Assembly (NCBI GenBank): GCA_018063485.1 | Contig: JAGPBG010000072.1 | Coordinates: 1-8,947 of the forward strand | Length of the DNA stretch: 8,947 nucleotides | Source of the DNA: Cypionkella sp. | GTDB taxonomy: Bacteria; Pseudomonadota; Alphaproteobacteria; Rhodobacterales; Rhodobacteraceae | Direction of reading: 5' to 3' | Part shown: piece by piece, positions 1-6,332 of the stretch | Layout of the letters: each line of letters begins with the position of its first letter | How positions within the stretch are numbered: the first letter of the stretch is position 1 | Translations under genes and position numbers: made by a program | Notes under the pieces: generated by a model | What the model was told of the DNA's origin: nothing | What the model saw: only the letters and a program-made list of their open reading frames with translations | Databases searched by the model: none

Positions 1-52
1 GGGCAGCACGCGACGGCGCGAACAAACCGCCCCAAGGGACGAGGAAACGCAA

Positions 53-1537
53 ATGTCTGACAATACCCATCCGGTGGATGAAATGCTGCCCACCGCCAAG
101 CTGTTCACGCTTGGTTTACAACATGTGCTGGTGATGTATGCCGGCGCGATTGCCGTGCCACTGATCATTGGCCGCGCTCTGAAACTGGAACCGGCTGATG
201 TGGCTTTTCTGATTTCAGCCGATCTGTTTGCCTGTGGCCTTGTCACCTTGATCCAGAGTTTTGGCCTGACCCAGTGGTTCGGCATCAAACTGCCAGTGAT
301 GATGGGTGTAACCTTTGCCTCGGTCGGACCGATGCTGGCGATGGCGGGGGCCAATCCTGGCACCGATGGTGCGCGGATGATTTTCGGCTCGATCATCGGC
401 GCGGGTATCGTCGCAATGCTGATCGCACCACTGGTCAGCCGGATGTTGCGGTTCTTCCCGCCGGTTGTGACCGGCACCATCATTCTGGTGATCGGCGTCA
501 CCTTGATGCGCATCGGGATCAACTGGATTTTTGGCAACCCCGTCGGCCCGACCGCGCCCTCAATCGTTGATCCGGCCCATGCCGATTGGCTGAAGGCCGT
601 GACCGATCTGGCCGCCGCCGGTGGCACCCAGATCCCCGAGGTTCCCGCAGGACTTGGCCTTGCCGCCAAGATGCCGAACCCGGCCTATGCCACTCTTGGC
701 AACATCGCGATCTCGTCCATCGTTCTGGTCGCCGTCTTGATGACCGCCCGTTTCGGCAGGGGTTTTGTGGCCAATATCTCGGTGCTTCTGGGCATCTTGT
801 TGGGGGCATTGATCACCACACTGACCGGAGAAATGGTTTACGCCAAGGTCGCAACTTCATCATGGTTCGCGCTGATCTCGCCGTTCCATTTCGGCACACC
901 GATCTTTCAACTGGTCCCCATCATCACCATGAGCCTTGTGATGATCGTGGTCATGATCGAATCGACCGGCATGTTCCTGGCACTTGGGGATATGACCGGC
1001 CGCAAGATCACCCAGCCGATGTTGTCGGCAGGTCTGCGCACCGATGGCTTGGGCACTTTGATCGGAGGCCTGTTCAACACCTTTCCCTATACCTCGTTCA
1101 GCCAGAACGTCGGTCTTGTCGGGGTAACCGGCATCAAATCGCGTTTCGTCTGCGTGGCGGGGGGTTTGATCCTGATCGTGCTGGGCCTTGTTCCCAAGAT
1201 GGGCGCGTTGGTCGAGGCTTTGCCGCTGTCGGTGCTGGGCGGCGCGGGGATGGTGATGTTCGGTATGGTTGCGGCCACGGGTATCCGTATCTTGTCGCGC
1301 GTGGATTTCAGCCGCAACCGCAACAACCTGTTCATCATCGCGGTATCCTTGGGTTTTGGCATGATCCCGCTGGTTGCGCCGAATTTCAAACAGTGGATGC
1401 CGCATGATCTGCACCCGCTGATCGAATCCGGTATCTTGCTGGCCTCGATTGCAGCAGTGGCTCTTAACGCCTTTTTCAACGGTGCCAATGCGTCCGAGGC
1501 GGATCTGAAGGAAGCGGCCGAGAACGCTGATCACTGA
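53..1537 (+). CDS. NCS2-family purine (urate/xanthine) permease
   Basis: This is an inner-membrane nucleobase:cation symporter of the NCS2 (UraA/XanQ/UacT) family, 494 residues, within the usual 430-500. The sequence shows hydrophobic segments along almost its whole length. Family landmarks are QHVLVMYAG in the first helix (His24), a central IESTGMF stretch with Glu303 where the family has its substrate-binding acidic residue, and the NCS2 signature SQNVGLVGVTG starting at Ser350 (Gln351, Asn352). The ATG is preceded by GAGGAA at 41-46 with a 6-base spacer, which supports this start. The purine rather than uracil assignment rests on its general resemblance to the xanthine/urate branch and on puuD lying 3.5 kb downstream; import of urate is an inference. 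It is followed at once by a strong terminator, so it is probably the last gene of its transcript. Whether it is the first cannot be seen, because only 52 bases lie upstream. Confidence 0.93.
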   Translation: MSDNTHPVDEMLPTAKLFTLGLQHVLVMYAGAIAVPLIIGRALKLEPADVAFLISADLFACGLVTLIQSFGLTQWFGIKLPVMMGVTFASVGPMLAMAGANPGTDGARMIFGSIIGAGIVAMLIAPLVSRMLRFFPPVVTGTIILVIGVTLMRIGINWIFGNPVGPTAPSIVDPAHADWLKAVTDLAAAGGTQIPEVPAGLGLAAKMPNPAYATLGNIAISSIVLVAVLMTARFGRGFVANISVLLGILLGALITTLTGEMVYAKVATSSWFALISPFHFGTPIFQLVPIITMSLVMIVVMIESTGMFLALGDMTGRKITQPMLSAGLRTDGLGTLIGGLFNTFPYTSFSQNVGLVGVTGIKSRFVCVAGGLILIVLGLVPKMGALVEALPLSVLGGAGMVMFGMVAATGIRILSRVDFSRNRNNLFIIAVSLGFGMIPLVAPNFKQWMPHDLHPLIESGILLASIAAVALNAFFNGANASEADLKEAAENADH

Positions 1538-1557
1538 CCACTTGCGACCAGAACCTG

Positions 1558-1590
1558 CGCCCCCGCGAACCGGTTTCGCGGGGGCGTTTT
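1558..1590 (+). terminator. Intrinsic terminator of the permease gene
   Basis: A perfect 12-bp GC-rich stem (arms 1558-1569 and 1575-1586, 5-base loop) is followed directly by TTTTC. It begins about 20 bases after the permease stop codon. It separates the permease from the kinase/lyase unit and makes an initiation codon at 1594, just past the T tract, unlikely for the next gene. Confidence 0.9.
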
Positions 1591-1614
1591 CATATGTTTC
1601 GGGGGGTGTCGCCC

Positions 1615-1643
1615 TTGACTCTGGTGCCACTTGCAAGCCTCAT
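1615..1643 (+). promoter_or_regulatory. Weak candidate promoter for the kinase/lyase unit
   Basis: TTGACT at 1615-1620 matches five of six bases of a -35 hexamer. At a 17-base spacing the -10 position reads CCTCAT, which matches only three of six. It lies between the permease terminator and the kinase start, where a new promoter is needed if the unit is transcribed separately. Initiation here would give a 5' leader of roughly 20 bases before the ATG at 1669. The -10 match is poor, so this is only a suggestion. Confidence 0.25.
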
Positions 1644-1668
1644 GCGCCCGATTGAGAAAGGCCCCGAT

Positions 1669-2673
1669 ATGACGCAGACCCTTGGCGCAATGCTGACCAC
1701 CGCCCCACCGCTCTTGTCGATCGCGCAGGCGGAAGAGTTGGCCCGGCGGCATTACGCCATTACCGGCAGTTTTCAGCAATTGACGTCAGAGCGCGACGCC
1801 AATTACCGGATCAAGACGCCCAGCGGGTCTTATGTGCTGAAACTCGCCAACCCGGCCGAACCGCGTGAGGTGACGGATTTTCAGACCCGCGCGCTGCTGC
1901 ATCTTGAGGCAAGCAACCTGCCGGTGCCACATGTGATCCGCAGCACAAGCGGCGCAATAGAGGTGCCTTTGCCGCAAGGGGTGTTGCGGGTGCTGACCTA
2001 TCTTGAAGGGCAACCGCAGCATCTGACACCGCAAAGCCGCGCGCAATCGCAGGCGCTGGCGGCGATGGCGGCACGGGTGACCCTGGCCTTGCAAGGGTTT
2101 GATCATCCGGCTGCAGAACATTTTCTGCAATGGGATATCAAACAGGCTGCCAATCTGCGCCCGCTTTTGGGCGCGGTTCCACCCGATCTGGCCGCGCTGT
2201 GCCGCGCGACGCTCGACCGGTTTGACACCGAGATCGCGCCGGTTCTGGCAAAGCTGCGCGCGCAGGTGGTTCACAATGACCTGAACCCGCATAATGTGTT
2301 GGTCGATCCGGCGGACCCCACACGAATCGCGGGGATTCTCGATTTCGGCGATATGGTGAAAACCCCGCTGATTTGTGATGCGGCAGTGGCAGGGTCTTAC
2401 CTGATTGATCCTGCACGAGCGCTTGAAAGCCTTGTGGAGTTTCTGCGCGCCTATCACGCGGTCTTGCCCCTGACGGCAACCGAGCGACGGCTGTTTCCCG
2501 ATCTGGTGGCCGTGCGGATGTTGACAACGATCACCATCGCCTCGACGCGTGCAGCACAGCAGCCGGAAAACGCACCCTATATCTTGCGCAACCTTGCCAC
2601 GGCGCGGCCGGGAATGATGGCGCTGGCAGCACTGGACCGCAAGGCGGTGACTGCCGCGATGGAGGCGATATGA
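1669..2673 (+). CDS. APH-fold amino-alcohol kinase (hydroxylysine/ethanolamine kinase-like)
   Basis: This is a cytosolic small-molecule kinase of the aminoglycoside phosphotransferase/choline kinase fold, 334 residues. Visible motifs are SERDANYRI (about 40-48) and YVLKLANP with the likely nucleotide-binding Lys58. The Brenner loop VHNDLNPHN has catalytic Asp204 and metal-binding Asn209, and the DFG-like LDFGD has Asp225. The SERD-x-N opening and NP-E element are typical of the hydroxylysine kinase (HYKK) group and of the kinase domain in bacterial kinase-M23-aminotransferase fusions. ATG 1669 is chosen because GAGAAAGG (1654-1661) stands 7 bases before it. An in-frame ATG at 1594 sits right behind a terminator and would add 25 residues with no kinase-like features. 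The gene overlaps the next by ATGA, so the two should be co-translated. The product probably makes the phosphorylated substrate of the downstream lyase. The substrate and the nucleotide donor (ATP or GTP) are not evident from the sequence. Confidence 0.87.
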   Translation: MTQTLGAMLTTAPPLLSIAQAEELARRHYAITGSFQQLTSERDANYRIKTPSGSYVLKLANPAEPREVTDFQTRALLHLEASNLPVPHVIRSTSGAIEVPLPQGVLRVLTYLEGQPQHLTPQSRAQSQALAAMAARVTLALQGFDHPAAEHFLQWDIKQAANLRPLLGAVPPDLAALCRATLDRFDTEIAPVLAKLRAQVVHNDLNPHNVLVDPADPTRIAGILDFGDMVKTPLICDAAVAGSYLIDPARALESLVEFLRAYHAVLPLTATERRLFPDLVAVRMLTTITIASTRAAQQPENAPYILRNLATARPGMMALAALDRKAVTAAMEAI

Positions 2674-3983
2674 AAAACGACGGAACCATGGTGAACGCCT
2701 ATGTGCGCGGCGCGGGCCACCTCTCGCCAGAGGATGAGGCGCTGGTCGCGCGGCGGATGCGGGTGTTGGGGCCGGCCTATCGGCTGTTTTATGAAACCCC
2801 GGTGCATCTGCTGCGCGGTGAGGGGGTCTGGCTTTATGACCGGGACGGTCAGGCCTATCTGGACACCTATAACAACGTGGCCTCGGTCGGGCATTGCCAT
2901 CCGCACGTGCTGGCGGCAACGACGCGGCAATCGGCATTGCTTTCCGGCCATACCCGCTATCTGCATGATACGGTATTGGAATATGCCGAGCGCTTGCTGG
3001 CCTACTTCCCACCCGAATTGTCGCATGTGATGTTTACCTGCACCGGGTCCGAGGCCAATGATCTGGCGTTCAGGATCACGCAGGCCCACACCGGCGGCAC
3101 CGGGTTTATCGTGACCGAAAACGCCTATCATGGCGTGACGCAGGCGATTGCCGGGCTGTCGCCCTCGCTGGGATCAGGCGTTGATCTGGGCGCGCATGTG
3201 CGCACGGTGCCCGCCCCCGATCCGCAATATCTGCAAGGCGATCTGGGTACGGCCTTTGCAGCCGGGGTTCAGGCAGCGATTGACGATCTGCGGCGCCACG
3301 GCATCAAGCCCGCCGCACTGATCGTCGATACGATCTTTTCCTCCGACGGGGTATTCGCCGACCCATTGGGCTTTCTGGCTCCGGCTGTCGCAGCGATTCG
3401 TGCGGCAGGCGGGCTGTTCATCGCCGATGAGGTGCAGCCCGGATTTGGCCGCACCGGTGATGCAATGTGGGGATTCATGCGCCATGGCGTGGTGCCTGAT
3501 CTGGTTTCTCTGGGCAAGCCGATGGGCAATGGCTATCCGGTGGCGGGGCTGGTCATGCGTCCCGAGGTGATCGCTGCTTTTGGCGCAAAGGCGCGCTATT
3601 TCAACACCTTTGGCGGCAATGCGGTGGCAGCCGCCACGGCGCTGGCGGTGCTTGAGGTCATCGAGGACGAGGGCTTGCAGGAAAACTCCCGCGTGGTGGG
3701 TCGGATGTTCCGCGACGGGTTGACCGATCTGGCCAGCCGCCACGCCTGTCTTGGGCCGCTGCGCTCGGCGGGGCTGTTTCTGGGGCAGGATATCGTGAAG
3801 GATGACCTGCCCGATGCGGCCAGAACCACGCGGCTGGTCAATGGGCTGCGTGACGAGCATATCCTGATCTCGGCCACCGGACCGCGCGCCAATGTGCTGA
3901 AAATCCGCCCGCCGCTGGTGTTCAGCGCCGCCAATGTCGATCAGTTCCTGACCGCCTTTGAACGTGTGCTGCAACGGGTATAA
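2670..3983 (+). CDS. Class-III aminotransferase-fold enzyme, probable amino-alcohol phosphate phospho-lyase
   Basis: This is a PLP enzyme of aminotransferase class III, 437 residues, the family's usual size and complete. Landmarks in order are YNNVASVGHCHPHVL near 70-84, the phosphate-cup GSEAND (126-131), DEVQPGFGRTG with Asp253 contacting the PLP pyridine nitrogen, SLGKPMGNG with Schiff-base Lys283, and FNTFGGN (311-317) with Thr313. The NNVA-x-VGHCHPHV and FNTFGGN-x-VA wording, with the following LAVLEVIEDEGLQ, resembles the human ETNPPL/PHYKPL group. Those enzymes do not transaminate; they remove phosphate and ammonia from phosphoethanolamine or 5-phosphohydroxylysine to give an aldehyde. 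The preceding kinase gene supports a lyase role. The start overlaps the kinase stop (ATGA) with GGAGG at 2661-2665, only 4 bases from the ATG. A second in-frame ATG at 2688 is possible and would remove six residues. An ordinary omega-aminotransferase is the alternative. Confidence 0.88.
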   Translation: MKNDGTMVNAYVRGAGHLSPEDEALVARRMRVLGPAYRLFYETPVHLLRGEGVWLYDRDGQAYLDTYNNVASVGHCHPHVLAATTRQSALLSGHTRYLHDTVLEYAERLLAYFPPELSHVMFTCTGSEANDLAFRITQAHTGGTGFIVTENAYHGVTQAIAGLSPSLGSGVDLGAHVRTVPAPDPQYLQGDLGTAFAAGVQAAIDDLRRHGIKPAALIVDTIFSSDGVFADPLGFLAPAVAAIRAAGGLFIADEVQPGFGRTGDAMWGFMRHGVVPDLVSLGKPMGNGYPVAGLVMRPEVIAAFGAKARYFNTFGGNAVAAATALAVLEVIEDEGLQENSRVVGRMFRDGLTDLASRHACLGPLRSAGLFLGQDIVKDDLPDAARTTRLVNGLRDEHILISATGPRANVLKIRPPLVFSAANVDQFLTAFERVLQRV

Positions 3984-4006
3984 GCGCTATGGCCCAGCCA
4001 TGGCGC
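3984..4006 (+). terminator. Hairpin over the convergent stop codons
   Basis: Arms 3984-3993 (GCGCTATGGC) and 3997-4006 (GCCATGGCGC) form a 10-bp stem with one U-G wobble and a 3-base loop in plus-strand RNA. It starts immediately after the aminotransferase TAA and covers the last codons of the opposing LysR gene. No real T tract follows on the plus strand (GCTT), so termination is plausible but unproven. In minus-strand RNA the wobble becomes an A-C mismatch, so the stem fits the plus-strand transcript better. Confidence 0.4.
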
Positions 4007-4907
4007 GCTTGATCGAGTCCTTGACATGGGCAGCCATGAAATCGGTGAACAGCTTGACCTTGGGGTCTTTGAGCCTGCGATGCTGTGACAGGCTGGAAAG
4101 CTGCGTTGGCAGCGGCGGGGTTGCAGTGGCCACCGCCACCAGGCGGCCATCACGCAGGTATTCCGCCACTTCAAACAGCGGTTTCATCACGATCCCGCGC
4201 CCATCCAGCGCCCAGCCGGTCAGCACGTCGCCGTCATCAGATTCGAACGGCCCGGTGATTTCATAGCGCCGCACCCCGTCTGGGGTTTGCAGCGCCCATT
4301 GAAATTCCTTGGCACCGGGAAAACGCAGGTTCAGGCAGTCATGCCGCTCGGCCACCAGTGCCGCCCCATCCGCAGGCATCCCCCGCCGCGTGATATAGGC
4401 GGGCGAGGCGCATAAAACCCGCGGACATTCGGCGATCAGCCGCACCTTCAACGTCGAATCATCCAACAGGCCAAGATGGAAAGCCACATCCAACCCTTCG
4501 GCGGTGACATCAATCACCCGGTCCGACAGGCGCAGACGCACATCAATCTGCGGGTAAAGATCCTTGAACACCGGCACATGCGGGGCCACGAACCGCCGCC
4601 CCACGCCCAAGGGTGCCGAAACAAAGATGGTGCCGCGCGGGTTTTGGGTGACATCCATCACCGCCGCTTCGGCCTCATCTATCGATTCGAGGACTTTCTT
4701 GGCCCCGTCATAGAAAATACGCCCGTTTTCAGTGGGTTGCAGACTGCGGGTGGTGCGCGAAAACAGCCGCACACCCAGATGTTTTTCCAGTTCCGAAATC
4801 CGCGCCGAGGCAACGGCGGGCGAGGTGCGCTGATCACGGGCAGCGGAAGACATCGAGCCCAACTCGAACACCCGCACGAACATTTTCAGCGTGTTCACAT
4901 AAGACAT
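3987..4907 (-). CDS. LysR-family transcriptional regulator
   Basis: This is a DNA-binding regulator, 306 residues from the chosen start, typical of LysR proteins. The N-terminal winged helix-turn-helix covers about residues 3-62, with GSMSSAARDQRTSPAVASARISELE style spacing (about 17-41), then LGVRLFSRTTRSLQPTENG. A linker helix and a two-lobed effector-binding domain of the CrgA-like type follow, with RLRLSDRVIDVTAEGLDVAFHLG and RFPGAKEFQWALQ. ATG 4907 is preferred because GGTGA lies 8 bases upstream and family members normally begin just before the LKMFVRVFELGS element. A GTG at 4919 would add four residues but has no clear ribosome-binding site. The gene is divergent from puuD across about 100 bases, the classic layout for a LysR protein controlling the divergent gene, often with a pathway metabolite as co-inducer. 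Control of puuD, with urate or a purine as effector, is inference. Its 3' end is 3 bases from the aminotransferase stop. Confidence 0.94.
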   Translation of the reverse strand: MSYVNTLKMFVRVFELGSMSSAARDQRTSPAVASARISELEKHLGVRLFSRTTRSLQPTENGRIFYDGAKKVLESIDEAEAAVMDVTQNPRGTIFVSAPLGVGRRFVAPHVPVFKDLYPQIDVRLRLSDRVIDVTAEGLDVAFHLGLLDDSTLKVRLIAECPRVLCASPAYITRRGMPADGAALVAERHDCLNLRFPGAKEFQWALQTPDGVRRYEITGPFESDDGDVLTGWALDGRGIVMKPLFEVAEYLRDGRLVAVATATPPLPTQLSSLSQHRRLKDPKVKLFTDFMAAHVKDSIKRAMAGP

Positions 4908-4914
4908 GTCGATT

Positions 4915-4931
4915 TTCACCCATGGCTTGAA
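4915..4931. promoter_or_regulatory. Candidate LysR operator (short dyad)
   Basis: TTCA (4915-4918) and TGAA (4928-4931) form an inverted repeat separated by 9 bases. The centre at 4923 is about 64 bases before the predicted puuD transcription start, close to the -65 position where LysR proteins usually bind. It also covers the LysR leader, which would fit autoregulation. The arms are only 4 bp, and the spacing is not the canonical T-N11-A, so chance occurrence is quite possible. Confidence 0.25.
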
Positions 4932-4952
4932 AGTGATCCGGTATTTGCAGGA

Positions 4953-4980
4953 TTAACAGAAGAGTGCCGGTCGGTATAGC
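4953..4980 (+). promoter_or_regulatory. Probable sigma-70-type promoter of puuD
   Basis: TTAACA (4953-4958) and TATAGC (4975-4980) are separated by 16 bases, matching the -35 consensus at five of six positions and the -10 at four of six. Initiation near 4987 would leave a leader of about 25 bases that holds the purine-rich ribosome-binding region (A/G run at 4994-5006) ahead of the puuD ATG. It is the best promoter-like pair in the LysR-puuD interval. Confidence 0.5.
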
Positions 4981-5011
4981 CTGACGAATACGCAAAAGGG
5001 GGGGAACGCGG

Positions 5012-6247
5012 ATGTATGATTGGATCGTGCTGGCCGACTGGGTCGAAATCGGGGTGCGCTGGCTGCATGTCACCACGGCGATAGCCTGGATCGGCTCGTC
5101 CTTTTACTTCATTGCGCTGGACCTCAGTTTGCAAAAAGCCCCCGATCTGCCGCCTGGCGCGCATGGCGAGGAATGGCAGGTTCACGGCGGCGGGTTTTAC
5201 CACATCCGCAAATTTCTGGTGGCTCCGGCGGCAATGCCCGAGCATCTGACATGGTTCAAATGGGAAAGCTATGCGACCTGGCTGTCGGGTTTCGCGATGC
5301 TGATCCTGGTCTATTACCTCGGCGCGCAGTTCTACCTGATCGACCCGGCCGTGATGGACCTGCAAGTCTGGCAGGCCGTGGCCATCTCGCTCGGCAGTCT
5401 GGCCTTTGGTTGGATCGCCTATGATCTGATCTGCAAAAGCCGCTTTGGCGATGACAACACGCGGCTGATGATCGGGCTTTACATCATCCTTGTGGGGATG
5501 GCCTGGGGCTATACGCAGGTGTTTTCGGGCCGCGCCGCGCTGTTGCATCTGGGGGCTTTCACCGCTTCAATCATGACGGCGAATGTGTTTTTCATCATCA
5601 TGCCGAACCAGCGCATCGTGGTGGCCGATCTGATCGCCGGACGCACCCCTGATCCGAAATATGGCAAGATCGCCAAGCAGCGCAGCACGCATAACAACTA
5701 CCTGACGCTGCCGGTGCTGTTTCTGATGCTGTCCAACCACTACCCGCTGGTGTTTGCGACCCAATACAACTGGCTGATCGCAAGCCTCGTGTTCTTGATG
5801 GGCGTGACCATCCGGCATTGGTTCAACACCCGCCACGCCCGCAAGGGCAGCCCAACCTGGACCTGGGCCTTGACCGCAATCTTGTTCCTGATCATCGCCT
5901 GGCTGTCCACAGCACCAATGCGCCACGCCCCCCAAGAGGGTGCGATGAACCCGGCCACCCTGCGCTTTGCCTCGGCGCAGGGGTTTGACGATGTGGTCTC
6001 GATCATTCAGGGCCGCTGCTCGATGTGCCATGCCGCCGAACCCAGCTATGACGGCATCAATTATGCTCCCAAGGGCGTGGTGCTGGAAACCCCGTCGCAG
6101 ATCGCGCATGAAGCCCAGCGTATCTATCTGCAAGCGGGCGTTACCCACGCGATGCCGCCCGCCAACCTCAGCTATATGGAGCCGCAAGAACGCGAGGCGA
6201 TTGTGCTGTGGATTCAAAATGCAGAAAAAGGCAGCGCGGGAATCTGA
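5012..6247 (+). CDS. puuD: Membrane-bound cytochrome c urate oxidase PuuD
   Basis: PuuD oxidises urate to 5-hydroxyisourate and passes the electrons to a fused cytochrome c instead of making hydrogen peroxide as soluble uricase does. The protein has 411 residues. The N-terminal urate oxidase domain (former DUF989) spans about 1-305, with roughly eight hydrophobic helices (near 12-36, 88-110, 119-139, 150-170, 175-198, 230-249, 254-270, 283-300). It carries conserved-looking histidines such as His19, His58, His64, His179 and His243. The C-terminal cytochrome c domain has CSMCH with Cys336, Cys339 and His340 for covalent heme, and Met381 in HAMPPAN as the probable sixth ligand. Heme c attachment requires this domain to face the periplasm. 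A G-rich run (4998-5004, followed by AA) lies just upstream of the ATG. The gene is divergent from the LysR gene and convergent with hrpB. No clear terminator is visible in the 85 bases after the stop. Confidence 0.95.
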   Translation: MYDWIVLADWVEIGVRWLHVTTAIAWIGSSFYFIALDLSLQKAPDLPPGAHGEEWQVHGGGFYHIRKFLVAPAAMPEHLTWFKWESYATWLSGFAMLILVYYLGAQFYLIDPAVMDLQVWQAVAISLGSLAFGWIAYDLICKSRFGDDNTRLMIGLYIILVGMAWGYTQVFSGRAALLHLGAFTASIMTANVFFIIMPNQRIVVADLIAGRTPDPKYGKIAKQRSTHNNYLTLPVLFLMLSNHYPLVFATQYNWLIASLVFLMGVTIRHWFNTRHARKGSPTWTWALTAILFLIIAWLSTAPMRHAPQEGAMNPATLRFASAQGFDDVVSIIQGRCSMCHAAEPSYDGINYAPKGVVLETPSQIAHEAQRIYLQAGVTHAMPPANLSYMEPQEREAIVLWIQNAEKGSAGI

Positions 6248-6332
6248 ACCGAAACGCCAGCCCACTTTGCGCGCCCATGGTTTCATCTGTCTCTAAATAT
6301 CCAGACACCGCCTCAGCCGCCCGCCCACGCTC

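Noticed and set aside
586..1407. Plus-strand open frame of 273 codons within the permease, and the minus-strand frame at 860-1636
   Set aside because: Both are alternative frames of the permease. The products are Arg/His/Gly/Asp-rich without the hydrophobic helices or any family motif.
1786..3012. Open frame of about 408 codons on the minus strand across the kinase and aminotransferase genes
   Set aside because: It has low-complexity Arg/Pro/His-rich composition and spans two clearly coding genes on the other strand, so it is a shadow.
4919..5011. A promoter for the LysR gene on the minus strand
   Set aside because: Candidate -10-like strings such as GTTAAT lack a matching -35 at a suitable distance, so none is called.
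6248..6332. Searched the puuD-hrpB convergent gap for a terminator
   Set aside because: Only stems of 4-5 bp with poor loops or long spacers are present (such as GGCG/CGCC near 6341-6354), too weak to call.
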